From the NCBI GenBank assembly GCA_963674475.2, contig CAXXFQ010000021.1, positions 62,001 through 126,000 on the forward strand: a DNA stretch of 64,000 nucleotides, in the 5' to 3' direction. The translations under genes and the position numbers were made by a program. Numbering within the stretch: the stretch's first letter is position 1; the number at the start of each line of letters is the position of its first letter. Positions 26,513-34,116 of the stretch are shown here, piece by piece. Under the pieces are notes generated by a model. It made no database searches and was not told the DNA's origin. It saw only the letters and a list, made by a program, of their open reading frames with translations. Source of the DNA: CAXXFQ01 sp963674475. Its GTDB lineage: Bacteria > Planctomycetota > Planctomycetia > Pirellulales > Thermoguttaceae.

Positions 26513-27755
26513 TGTCGCCCGTTTCGAGATTCTCGTTGAGGAAAGCGGTCACGATCTCCTCCGGCGTTCCCCCGGTGATACCGACGACGACCTGGATCTC
26601 GTTCTGAGTGAAAAGGCTTTGGGCCCGTTGTCCCATGCCACCGGCCAAAATGATGTTGGCTCCCTGCTCGTGAAGCCATCGCGGCAAGACGCCCGGCTCG
26701 TGGGCAGGAGGGTTCAGATAATCGGTCGAAACGATCGACTTGGCTTCGGTGTCGACCTCAACCAGGGCGAATTGCTCGCAGTGGCCAAAGTGCATGCAGA
26801 TTTGACCACCGGCGACGGGAATGGCGATTTTCATTTTCGAGTTCTCCGTGACAGAAGGTTTTTTTGTTGGGGTCTTTTCCGATTTTTGAGAATCGGACTC
26901 GGCTTTTTTCGACGGCGATGGATTGAGAATCGGTTCGATCGCTTCGGCAAACGCTTTGGCGGCGTTGCTTTCGGCAAACGCGTGAACAAACGGCCGACCG
27001 TGGTCGCCGGAATGGACGATCTGCGGGTCCAGCGGAATCCGACCGAGGAACGCGATGTCCATCTCTTCGGCCAGTTTTTCTCCGCCGCCCGATTTAAACA
27101 GGTCGACCCGCTTGCCGCAGTCGGGGCAGATCAGGCCGCTCATGTTTTCGATGATCCCGACCACCGGCAACGACACCTTGTGACAGAAAGTGATGCTCCG
27201 ACGCACGTCGTTGATCGCCACGTCTTGCGGCGTGGTGACGATAACCGCTTGGGAACCGGGGCCGATCATTTGGGCGACGGCCAGCGGTTCGTCCCCCGTG
27301 CCCGGCGGCGAGTCGATGACCAAAAAGTCCAACTCACCCCAGTTGACGTCTTTGAGGAACTGACGAATGGCGTTGAATTTCATTGGCCCGCGCCAGATGA
27401 CCGGATCTTTCGGGCTATCCAGCAAGAAACCGACCGAGACGACCTTGAGGTTTTCAGTCAGTTGGACCGGTTCAATGCCGCCGGTGCCGTCCGGTCCCAG
27501 TCGCTTTTCACCGAGTCCCAAAATTCCCGGGATGCTCGGGCCGTGCAGGTCGACGTCCAAGAGGCCGACCTTTTTGCCCGCAAGCGCAAGCGACATGGCC
27601 AGGTTGGCGGCCACGGTACTTTTGCCCACGCCGCCCTTGCCCGAAAGAACCAACAGCTTCTGGCCGATTCGCTCCATGCGTGTTTGCAGTTCGAGCTCTT
27701 CCATCTCCTGCTGCGATTGATCCGCCATCGGTAGTTGCGGATGTTTTTGATTCAT
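26496..27755 (-). CDS. Mrp/NBP35-type ATPase fused to NifX-like domain
   Basis: Residues 30-285 are a Mrp-type P-loop ATPase of the iron-sulfur carrier family: Walker A GKGGVGKST (39-47), DVDLHGPSIP, DSPPGTGDE and the cluster-binding ENMSGLICPDCG with its CxxC. After a Lys/Ser-rich linker (about 286-308) comes a NifX/NafY (dinitrogenase iron-molybdenum cofactor) domain from residue 309, beginning MKIAIPVAGGQICMHFGHC. The same fusion is known among proteins of the orange-protein (ORP) cluster of Desulfovibrio. I infer a metal-cluster delivery role in that complex. It lies 230 bases after the DUF89 gene, beyond a terminator-like hairpin. Confidence 0.93.
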   Translation of the reverse strand: MNQKHPQLPMADQSQQEMEELELQTRMERIGQKLLVLSGKGGVGKSTVAANLAMSLALAGKKVGLLDVDLHGPSIPGILGLGEKRLGPDGTGGIEPVQLTENLKVVSVGFLLDSPKDPVIWRGPMKFNAIRQFLKDVNWGELDFLVIDSPPGTGDEPLAVAQMIGPGSQAVIVTTPQDVAINDVRRSITFCHKVSLPVVGIIENMSGLICPDCGKRVDLFKSGGGEKLAEEMDIAFLGRIPLDPQIVHSGDHGRPFVHAFAESNAAKAFAEAIEPILNPSPSKKAESDSQKSEKTPTKKPSVTENSKMKIAIPVAGGQICMHFGHCEQFALVEVDTEAKSIVSTDYLNPPAHEPGVLPRWLHEQGANIILAGGMGQRAQSLFTQNEIQVVVGITGGTPEEIVTAFLNENLETGDNVCDH

Positions 27756-27830
27756 CTTCGTGCCTCGTCCTCTGTGGTATGGTTTGCTTTGGTCCTATTT
27801 TTAAAGGGGAAGGGGATTGCGGGGAGGTTG

Positions 27831-27873
27831 CAAAAACAAAAGGTGTGACGGCGTTGCCATCACCTGTTTTTTT
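27831..27873. terminator. Bidirectional terminator-like hairpin
   Basis: An A-rich stretch, the imperfect stem AGGTGTGACGGC / GCCATCACCT, then TTTTTTT. On the minus strand it is followed by TTTTGTTTTTG. Two further stems stand beside it: GGGAAACA...TGTTTCCC (27881-27906) and GGGATTGC-TTC-GCAATCCC (27938-27956). Together they may end transcription of the DUF89 operon before the Mrp gene. Confidence 0.5.
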
Positions 27874-27984
27874 AATGAGAGGGAAACATTTTGAAAATTG
27901 TTTCCCCTCAAACTCCCCTTCAAAAACTTTTTGGACCGGGATTGCTTCGCAATCCCTCTTTTTGTTTTTTCTTCTTTTGCCCGC

Positions 27985-28842
27985 CTAGACGGCCTTCATT
28001 AACACATGGGTCCCCAACTTCAAATCAATTCGATCGGCAACGACCGGACACTTTACCTTGAATAGAAAGAAAATGGGGTCCTTACCAGCCCGGCCGCTTA
28101 AGGTTTCGAAATTACCCTGGCCCTTGGAAATAATCAAGTCGGCCTCGCGGTATCGCTTTTGAAACGCGTCGCTACAGTCGGACAAAATGGTGCCCGGCGC
28201 GTCGGAGCCGTTGTCGGTCAGTTCGACCAGTTCGTGCATTTTTGCCGTGTGGGCATCGGGCATCGTCGCGTCGTTGAGGATCGGCCCGCCGCGGACCGCC
28301 AGCGTGACGCGTTCTCGGGGCAATTGTTCGACCAGCAACCGGTCGAAGACGATCTCGCCCGAGTTGTCGGCCAGATAAAGGATCTTTTCAGCCTTTTCGA
28401 CCGCATCGCGAAACGCGTCGACTTCCCCGTGAAACGGTTCGGTCAGGACTTGCCCGAATGCCTCGCGGACACCGTCTTCGGTGATGCCGCTGCCGACACC
28501 CAGGTCGATCACGTTTCCGGCAATCGCCATTCGAGCCGCCACGCATAACGGATCGTCCGCCGTTTTGACCTGTTCTTCCAGACCCGGGAGCAGTTCCCAC
28601 GCAAGCCGGTTGAATTGATCTTTGACCGGTCGATACGGGTCGTCAATCCCGGTAATCGCACGAAGTTTTCGATGGATTCGTTGCGCAACGACCGGCGGCG
28701 GCTCGGAAAAATCCAACTCCGAAGCCGCGCGGAGCGCCTCTTGGAGAATCTGCTTTTGGAGTTCGATATCGTCCGTGACGATCCGTGCCGCGTCGAGCGA
28801 CTGCCGGACAAAACAAGGGATGCAGTCCAAAGAAGTGTTCAT
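27985..28842 (-). CDS. DUF89 (ARMT1-like) family protein
   Basis: 285 aa DUF89 protein; members are metal-dependent phosphatases proposed to act on damaged sugar phosphates. The N-terminal CIPCFVRQ (C7, C10), the DNSGEIVFDRLL motif and the metal-site segments ILSDCSDAF and ISKGQGNFETL are present. This short prokaryotic form with two N-terminal cysteines is typical of archaea and anaerobic bacteria. It lies 23 bases after the NifX-like gene and is presumably co-transcribed from the sigma-54 promoter at 29277. Its role in an ORP-type cluster is unknown. Confidence 0.9.
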   Translation of the reverse strand: MNTSLDCIPCFVRQSLDAARIVTDDIELQKQILQEALRAASELDFSEPPPVVAQRIHRKLRAITGIDDPYRPVKDQFNRLAWELLPGLEEQVKTADDPLCVAARMAIAGNVIDLGVGSGITEDGVREAFGQVLTEPFHGEVDAFRDAVEKAEKILYLADNSGEIVFDRLLVEQLPRERVTLAVRGGPILNDATMPDAHTAKMHELVELTDNGSDAPGTILSDCSDAFQKRYREADLIISKGQGNFETLSGRAGKDPIFFLFKVKCPVVADRIDLKLGTHVLMKAV

Positions 28843-28865
28843 CGTAAAATTTGGCCCAGGGTAAA

Positions 28866-29228
28866 TTAGGCCCAGTGTCCTTTCACGTCGGCCGACGCGG
28901 TTTGAGTCAGTTTGCCTGTTTTATACGCTTCGACCGTTTCGGCGACGGTACCCGTGGCTCCGGTAAAGATTTGGATGTTCCCGGCCTGGAGAGTGGCGAA
29001 CGCTTTGGGGCCGACGTGACCGGTTAAAATCGCGTTAACACCAAGTTCGACGACCTTTTTGCCCGCTTGAATTCCTGCGCCTTGGGCCGCATTGAGGTTG
29101 ATACTGTTGTCGAACGCTTCGGCTTGATTGGTGTCGGTGTCGACCACGACGAAATACTTGGCACGTCCGAATCGAGGGTCGACCGGGGCGTTCAGATCGG
29201 TACCTTGGGCGGTTACAGCAACTTTCAT
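28866..29228 (-). CDS. NifX/NafY-like (dinitrogenase cofactor-type, MTH1175-like) protein
   Basis: 120 aa single-domain protein of the NifX/NafY family, which bind iron- or molybdenum-containing clusters. MKVAVTAQGTDLNAPVDPRFGRAKYF-type N-terminus and GHVGPKAFATLQAGNI are family features. It is the best candidate for the counterpart of the Desulfovibrio orange protein, which holds a Mo-Cu cluster. GAAAGGAGATATC precedes the ATG, 38 bases after the predicted sigma-54 start. Confidence 0.92.
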   Translation of the reverse strand: MKVAVTAQGTDLNAPVDPRFGRAKYFVVVDTDTNQAEAFDNSINLNAAQGAGIQAGKKVVELGVNAILTGHVGPKAFATLQAGNIQIFTGATGTVAETVEAYKTGKLTQTASADVKGHWA

Positions 29229-29276
29229 GATATCTCCTTTCGGATAGAGTGGCTATGGGGTTTCACCTAATATGAG

Positions 29277-29293
29277 AGCAACCGGCGTGCCAA
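29277..29293 (-). promoter_or_regulatory. Sigma-54 promoter of the NifX-DUF89 operon
   Basis: Minus-strand TTGGCACG-CCGG-TTGCT matches the -24/-12 consensus at nearly every position with correct spacing. Predicted start near 29266. Confidence 0.88.
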
Positions 29294-29404
29294 CTATCTT
29301 TTTTGGGTGGGGAAGTTTTTGCTAAACCCAATTAATAAAAGGGTTTAAGATGTGAGGAATGTGGCCCAATTTGCAAAAACGGAAAATGAAAAAATGATGG
29401 CAGT

Positions 29405-29419
29405 ATTGCAAGATGCAAT
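29405..29419. promoter_or_regulatory. Candidate UAS ATTGCAAGATGCAAT
   Basis: A 15-bp dyad differing by two bases from the perfect dyads at 30825 and 30857. It lies about 115 bp upstream of the minus-strand sigma-54 promoter and directly after the activator stop codon. Confidence 0.65.
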
Positions 29420-29420
29420 G

Positions 29421-30803
29421 TTATCGACGCCGGTTTCGTCCGTCGGTTTCCGGAGTTTCGATTCCGAGGGCCCGAATTTTCCGGAAGAGGGTGCTCGTGT
29501 CGATCCCCAGGTCTTCCGAAGCCCGTTTGCGGTTGCCTTGGTGCCGTCGCAGGGACTCGACGATCAGGTGTTTTTCCATCCCTCGGAGGCTCATCGGCGG
29601 TGAATCGGAAGATCCCGAGGTATTTGGTCTCAGCTCCGACGGAAGGTGATGTAGTTCGATCATCCCGCCTCGGCAGAGGACGAATGCCTGTTCAATGATG
29701 TTTTCCAGTTCCCGGACGTTTCCCGGATAGTTGTGGTTCATCAGTTGGGCCATGACCTCGTCCGAAACCCCGGCAATCGCCTTGCCTTGAAGCCGATTGA
29801 ACTTGCCGACCAGGTGATCGACCAATAAGGGAATATCTTCTCGTCGACTGCGTAAGTTAGGTAGCTTCAAGTGGATAACGCGAATTCGATAAAGCAGGTC
29901 CTCGCGGAAATCGCCGGTTTGGACCAGCTTGGCCAGATCCCGGTTGGTTGCCGCGACAACCCGAACGTCGGCCTGAACCGACTCAACCGCCCCGAGCGGC
30001 TCGAACACCCGCTCTTGCAAGACCCGAAGCAATCGGACCTGCATTGCCGGGGAGATGTCGCCGATCTCGTCCAGAAAGATGGTCCCGCCTTGGGCCAGGG
30101 CGAATCGGCCCGGTTTGTCCCGCCTCGCGTCGGTGAAGGCACCTGCTTTGTGGCCGAAAAGCTCACTTTCCAGCAGGGTGTCCGGCAGTGCGGCACAGTT
30201 GACCGCGACAAACGGCTTTTTCTTGCGAGGGGACAGGTTATGGATCGCGTGGGCGAACAGCTCCTTGCCGGTTCCGCTGGGGCCTTCGATCAGTACCGTG
30301 CTGGTGCTTTGGGAGATCTGCGGGAGGACTTCAAAAAGCCGTCGCATCGCCGGGCTGCGGCCGACAATATCCTCGAACGTATAGCGGTTTTCGAGCTCTT
30401 TTTGCAATTGTTCGACTTGGCTTAGGTCTTGGAAAGTCTCGACGCCGCCCGTGACTTGGTCGTTTTCGTCCTTGATCAGAGCGGCCGAAATCCGGATTGG
30501 CAGCCGTTCCCCTTGGCTGGTAATAATATGGGCCGTGGTGTTGACAACCGGTTGGCCCGAGGCGAGGGTTTTTTTGAGCGGGCAGTCGTTTTCGCAGATA
30601 TTAGCCCGGAAAACCTCGCAGCAATGACGCCCAATCGCCTCCTGGCGGGGGACTCCGGTAATCTGTTCGGCCGCCCGATTGAAGGCGGTGATCTGCCAAT
30701 CGAGATCGACCGAAAAAACCCCCTCGTTGATCGAGTCGAGGATGACGTCTTGGCAGTTTTCGCTTGGTAGATGGTTTTTCAAGCGTTCCAGGTTTTGCTT
30801 CAT
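29421..30803 (-). CDS. PAS-containing sigma-54-dependent activator of the ORP-like cluster
   Basis: 460 aa enhancer-binding protein. An N-terminal PAS domain (about 15-130) contains four cysteines, C61, C62, C70 and C74 (GRHCCEVF, CENDC), which suggest an iron-sulfur or thiol redox sensor rather than a phosphorylation input. AAA+ domain: Walker A GPSGTGKE (174-181), Walker B GGTIFLDEIGD (239-249), and the sigma-54 loop GAFTDA (221-226) in place of GAFTGA. Fis-type helix-turn-helix at the C-terminus (HQGNRKRASEDLGIDTSTLFRKI). Flanked on both sides by sigma-54 promoters with TTGCA-type dyads, as the activator DVU2106 lies between divergent orp operons in Desulfovibrio vulgaris. Confidence 0.95.
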   Translation of the reverse strand: MKQNLERLKNHLPSENCQDVILDSINEGVFSVDLDWQITAFNRAAEQITGVPRQEAIGRHCCEVFRANICENDCPLKKTLASGQPVVNTTAHIITSQGERLPIRISAALIKDENDQVTGGVETFQDLSQVEQLQKELENRYTFEDIVGRSPAMRRLFEVLPQISQSTSTVLIEGPSGTGKELFAHAIHNLSPRKKKPFVAVNCAALPDTLLESELFGHKAGAFTDARRDKPGRFALAQGGTIFLDEIGDISPAMQVRLLRVLQERVFEPLGAVESVQADVRVVAATNRDLAKLVQTGDFREDLLYRIRVIHLKLPNLRSRREDIPLLVDHLVGKFNRLQGKAIAGVSDEVMAQLMNHNYPGNVRELENIIEQAFVLCRGGMIELHHLPSELRPNTSGSSDSPPMSLRGMEKHLIVESLRRHQGNRKRASEDLGIDTSTLFRKIRALGIETPETDGRNRRR

Positions 30804-30824
30804 GTTGGAATTATAGGCTGAAAT

Positions 30825-30871
30825 ATTGCATAATGCAATGGTTTAGTGGCGGTAGGATTGCATTATGCAAT
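30825..30871. promoter_or_regulatory. Tandem UAS: two perfect ATTGCATWATGCAAT dyads
   Basis: ATTGCATAATGCAAT (30825-30839) and ATTGCATTATGCAAT (30857-30871), with centres 32 bp (about three helical turns) apart. They lie 90-135 bp upstream of the plus-strand sigma-54 promoter and just before the activator gene start, so they may also affect its own expression. Confidence 0.8.
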
Positions 30872-30960
30872 CCTTTTGTCGTGTCCGGGAGGGGAGTCGG
30901 GCAAGTGGTAACTCTATATTCAATAGTGGTTTAAAATTTTTTCATATTTCTTTTTCCGTT

Positions 30961-30977
30961 TTGGCACGCTTATTGAA
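30961..30977 (+). promoter_or_regulatory. Sigma-54 promoter of the plus-strand ORP-like operon
   Basis: TTGGCACG-CTTA-TTGAA keeps the -24 element fully; the -12 element is TTGA rather than TTGC. The predicted start is 30988, only three bases before the ATG at 30991. Confidence 0.7.
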
Positions 30978-30990
30978 TCTAGTTCTTGCG

Positions 30991-31491
30991 ATGAAAGTAG
31001 CCATTCCCCACTTCAACGACCGGGTCTCGCCGGTCCTGGATGCGGCAAACCGATTCCTGCTGGTCGACACCGAGCAGGGGATCGAGACGGCCGCGCGTGA
31101 AGCGATCTCGCTGGAGGCGACTGAACCGCTTGAGCGGGCCCGATTGTTGGGCCAGTTGGGCGTCGATTTGGTCCTCTGCGGGGCGATCTCTCGTCCTTTG
31201 CAGACGGCGCTTGAGGCGTCAGGGATCGAAGTCGTTGGGTACCTGTGCGGGCGCGTCGACGAGGTTTTGGACGCCTTCGCCCAGGGCCGATTGGACCAAG
31301 AGGTTTTCTTGATGCCCGGTTGTTGCGGTCGACGTCGTCGCGGCGGGGGACAGGGTCGAGGACAGGGACAGGGCCGTGGCCAAGGACAGGGCCGAGGACA
31401 GGGACAGGGTCGAGGGCGGGGTGGTTGCAATCGTGGTGGTCGAGGGAGAAAACGTAATTTAAAAGGAGGTGATTCTGATGCCTCAGGGTAA
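30991..31491 (+). CDS. NifX-like protein with Gly/Gln/Arg-rich tail
   Basis: Residues 1-110 are a NifX/NafY-type domain (MKVAIPHFNDRVSPVLDAA, DLVLCGAISRP). After CCGRRRRGGG the protein continues with a low-complexity tail of GQGRGQ repeats ending in a Cys and basic residues. The N-terminus fits the family exactly, so the ATG at 30991 is used, although no ribosome site precedes it and the predicted transcript begins about three bases upstream. It is the first gene of the plus-strand ORP-like operon. Its end overlaps the next gene by 14 bases. Confidence 0.88.
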   Translation: MKVAIPHFNDRVSPVLDAANRFLLVDTEQGIETAAREAISLEATEPLERARLLGQLGVDLVLCGAISRPLQTALEASGIEVVGYLCGRVDEVLDAFAQGRLDQEVFLMPGCCGRRRRGGGQGRGQGQGRGQGQGRGQGQGRGRGGCNRGGRGRKRNLKGGDSDASG

Positions 31492-31765
31492 TGGAACGGG
31501 ACCTGTCGGCGGTGCCGGCGGAGGTGGCGGTGGACGCGGTCAAGGCGGTGGTGGACGTGGTCAAGGTGGTGGCGGACGTGGCCAAGGCGGTGGCGGACGT
31601 GGTCAAGGTGGCGGCGGACGTGGCCAGATGGGCGGCCCTTTTGCGGCCGGACCCGGTGGCGCATGTGTTTGTCCGGCGTGTGGACACCAAATGCCGCACG
31701 TTCCCGGTCAACCGTGCAGTCAACTGAAGTGCCCCCAGTGCGGGGCTACCATGACGCGAGGATAA
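31478..31765 (+). CDS. Gly/Arg/Gln-repeat protein with C-terminal zinc ribbon
   Basis: 95 aa. Residues 10-50 consist of five GGGGRGQ-type repeats; the C-terminus has CVCPACGHQMPH and CPQCGATM, a four-Cys zinc-ribbon or rubredoxin-like metal site (with an extra Cys in each half). AAAAGGAGGTGATTCTG before the ATG is the best ribosome site in the cluster. Small Gly-rich proteins of this kind occur beside NifX and MinD-type ATPases in anaerobes; their function is unknown. The repeat tract could vary in length between strains. Confidence 0.82.
   Translation: MPQGNGTGPVGGAGGGGGGRGQGGGGRGQGGGGRGQGGGGRGQGGGGRGQMGGPFAAGPGGACVCPACGHQMPHVPGQPCSQLKCPQCGATMTRG
31520..31630 (+). repeat. 21-bp tandem repeat, five units, within a gene
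   Basis: Units like GGTGGTGGACGTGGTCAAGG with synonymous changes encode GGGGRGQ. Multiples of three keep the frame. A similar but less regular tract in the gene upstream (about 31345-31420) encodes GQGRGQ. Confidence 0.8.
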
Positions 31766-31840
31766 GCAATCGCGTCTGGAAAAGAGTTTTCGTACTCGCA
31801 AAAAAAATATCAATTTGTAAAATTAAAAAGGAGTGTAATT

Positions 31841-32269
31841 ATGCCAGGTGGAGATAGAACTGGACCGTCAGGCCAAGGACCGATGACTGGACGCGCTGCC
31901 GGTTTTTGTACGGGAAATCAAGTTCCCGGTTATGCCAATCCCGGAGGAGGTCGAGGTTTTGGAATGGGACAGGGACAGGGCGGTTTCGGTCGTGGCCAAG
32001 GTGGCCGTGGTCGGGGCGGTTTTGGACGTCGGAACCAATTTAATGCGACCGGATTGACCGGGTGGCAGCGAGCCGCGCAGGCCCAGCAGGCCGCGGGTGA
32101 TGTCGGGCCGATGCCTCAACCGACGCAGCCTGTTCAGCAATCAAGCGAGGTTGCGGCACTGATGGCGCAGGCCGAAACCATGGTCGCCGCCTTGAGCGAC
32201 ATTCAGGCTCGACTCAACCAGTTGGAAACGCGGGCGGTAGAAAAAAATGCCGAAGCGCAGGGCGAGTAA
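31841..32269 (+). CDS. DUF5320-type Gly/Gln-rich protein with coiled-coil end
   Basis: 142 aa. N-terminal MPGGDRTGPSGQGPMTGRAAGFC is the DUF5320 signature; then a Gly/Arg/Gln-rich stretch (about 35-65) and a C-terminal helix (about 102-135) of heptad character, as in other members. AAAAAGGAGTGTAATT precedes the ATG. DUF5320 proteins are regularly encoded with NifX-like proteins and MinD ATPases in anaerobes. Biochemical role unknown. Confidence 0.88.
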   Translation: MPGGDRTGPSGQGPMTGRAAGFCTGNQVPGYANPGGGRGFGMGQGQGGFGRGQGGRGRGGFGRRNQFNATGLTGWQRAAQAQQAAGDVGPMPQPTQPVQQSSEVAALMAQAETMVAALSDIQARLNQLETRAVEKNAEAQGE

Positions 32270-32323
32270 GTGCGGAACTGGAGCACAGGGGGGGCAATTT
32301 TTCCCCGAAGGGAGTGACCATTG

Positions 32324-33208
32324 ATGAAAATTGCGGTGGCAAGCGGCAAAGGGGGCACCGGAAAAACGACTGTCGCGACGAACCTTGCGCGGGTGGCGTC
32401 GTTGGAAGGACGGAGTGTGGCCTATTTGGACTGCGACGTCGAGGAACCCAACGGCGCGCTTTTTTTGAAGCCCGAGATCGAGGAGAACCGCGCCGTCGGG
32501 TTGTCCGTGCCCGAAGTCGATCTTGAAAAATGTACGGCTTGTGGAGCGTGCGAGAAAATCTGTCAATACAGTGCCATTGTCCTGATGAACAAAAAGGTGA
32601 TGGTTTTTCCTGAGCTTTGCCACGGGTGTGCCGGCTGTTGGCTGGTCTGTCCGGTCGGGGCGATCACCGAAGGGTTTCGCGAAACCGGCCGGTTACATCA
32701 GGGCCATTCGGGGCCAATCGCCTTTGTCGAAGGGTTGCTTGATGTTGGCCAAGCGATGAGTCCGCCGGTGATTCGACAGGTCCGCGACGCCGTGGACGAG
32801 GTCGATCTGACCGTGTTGGATTCGCCGCCGGGAACCTCTTGTCCGGTGATCGAAAGTGTTCGCGACACCGATTTTGTCATGTTGGTGACTGAACCGACTC
32901 CCTTTGGGCTGAACGATCTGAAACTGGCCGTCGAGATGGTCCGGGCGCTCGGGATTGATTTTGGGGTGGTCGTCAATCGGGCCGGTCTGGGTGACAACAA
33001 AACGACCGAATACTGTCAAACGCAGCGGATCGAGATTTTGGCGGAGATTCCCGACGATCGCCGGGTCGCCGAAGCCTACTCGCGCGGAGAGATGGCCGTG
33101 GAGGCGTTGCCCGAGTTTCGTCAAAACTTCGGCGCGTTGCTTAAGCGGTTGGACCAGCGGGTTCAAAAGCGGCAAGACGAGATTTCCCAGAGGAGGCCGG
33201 TGCGATGA
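32324..33208 (+). CDS. MinD-type ATPase with ferredoxin insert (first)
   Basis: P-loop ATPase of the MinD/ParA group (deviant Walker A GKGGTGKTT at about 9-17) in which two [4Fe-4S] motifs are inserted at about residues 65-110 (CTACGACEKIC, CHGCAGCWLVC), followed by the switch region DSPPGTSCP. This is the architecture of DVU2103/DVU2104 of the Desulfovibrio ORP cluster. The ATG at 32324 is used; an in-frame TTG one codon earlier has equally good spacing to GGAG. Ends by ATGA overlap with the next gene, suggesting a heterodimer. Confidence 0.94.
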   Translation: MKIAVASGKGGTGKTTVATNLARVASLEGRSVAYLDCDVEEPNGALFLKPEIEENRAVGLSVPEVDLEKCTACGACEKICQYSAIVLMNKKVMVFPELCHGCAGCWLVCPVGAITEGFRETGRLHQGHSGPIAFVEGLLDVGQAMSPPVIRQVRDAVDEVDLTVLDSPPGTSCPVIESVRDTDFVMLVTEPTPFGLNDLKLAVEMVRALGIDFGVVVNRAGLGDNKTTEYCQTQRIEILAEIPDDRRVAEAYSRGEMAVEALPEFRQNFGALLKRLDQRVQKRQDEISQRRPVR

Positions 33209-34116
33209 AAGAGCTTGTTATTATTAGCGGCAAAGGGGGCACGGGAAAGACCTCGATTGTCGCGTCGTTTGCGGCACTTGCGAAAAAGGCCGTTTTGGCC
33301 GACTGTGATGTCGACGCGGCCGACTTGCACTTGGTCCTCGAACCGCGTCTGGTGCGTCGTGAAAGTTTCTCGGGCGGAAGTCGCGCGCGAATCATGCCGG
33401 GCCATTGCACGGCGTGTGGGAAGTGTGAAGAACTTTGCCGGTTCGATGCAATCTATTTCGACGGACCCGGAAATGGACGTATTCCAAAAACGTTCCGTGT
33501 CGATCCGGTCGGTTGCGAGGGGTGCGGCGTGTGCGCCTGGTTCTGTGCTGAAGACGCGATCGAATTCGGTTCCGTGGTCAACGGCCATTGGTTTATTTCC
33601 GAAACGCGACACGGTCCGATGGTCCATGCCAAGTTGGGCGTCGCCGAAGAGAATTCCGGGAAACTGGTCAGTACGGTGCGAGAAGCGGCCAAGAGTCTGG
33701 CTGTGCAGCGGAAGCAGGATTTGGTTCTCATTGACGGTTCGCCGGGGATCGGGTGTCCGGTGATTGCGTCGATTACCGGGGCCGATCTGGTGTTGATCGT
33801 CACCGAGCCGACCCTCAGCGGGCAACACGATCTGGGACGGGTGGCCGACTTGGCCGTCCATTTCGGAATCCCGGCGATGGTTTGCGTCAATAAGTGGGAC
33901 ATCAACCCCGAAATGGCCGAAACCATTCTCGAAGAGGCGCGACATCGGGGGCTTTTGACCGCCGGGAAAGTCCGTTATGATCGGGCGGTGACCGAGGCGC
34001 AAATTGCGAAAAAAGCTGTTGTCGAGTATCAAACCGACGGTTGTGCCGCGGATATCGTTTCAGTATGGGAATCGGTCTCCCGTCAACTCAAACCGGAGGC
34101 GTTTCCGTTATTATGA
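33205..34116 (+). CDS. MinD-type ATPase with ferredoxin insert (second)
   Basis: Paralogue and likely partner of the preceding product. Walker A GKGGTGKTS (about 8-16), two [4Fe-4S] motifs (CTACGKCEELC and CEGCGVCAWFC) at about 67-115, and the switch motif DGSPGIGCP. 303 aa. Four-base overlaps on both sides. In the ORP complex such pairs are thought to use ATP to load or move a metal cluster; here that is inferred from order alone. Confidence 0.94.
   Translation: MKELVIISGKGGTGKTSIVASFAALAKKAVLADCDVDAADLHLVLEPRLVRRESFSGGSRARIMPGHCTACGKCEELCRFDAIYFDGPGNGRIPKTFRVDPVGCEGCGVCAWFCAEDAIEFGSVVNGHWFISETRHGPMVHAKLGVAEENSGKLVSTVREAAKSLAVQRKQDLVLIDGSPGIGCPVIASITGADLVLIVTEPTLSGQHDLGRVADLAVHFGIPAMVCVNKWDINPEMAETILEEARHRGLLTAGKVRYDRAVTEAQIAKKAVVEYQTDGCAADIVSVWESVSRQLKPEAFPLL

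Noticed and set aside
26424..27734. Open frame of 436 codons on the plus strand
   Set aside because: Opposite the Mrp-NifX gene with its clear P-loop and CxxC motifs; no protein-like features.
31340..31640. Possible CRISPR array
   Set aside because: The regular units are contiguous 21-bp coding repeats without spacers, in frame with two genes.
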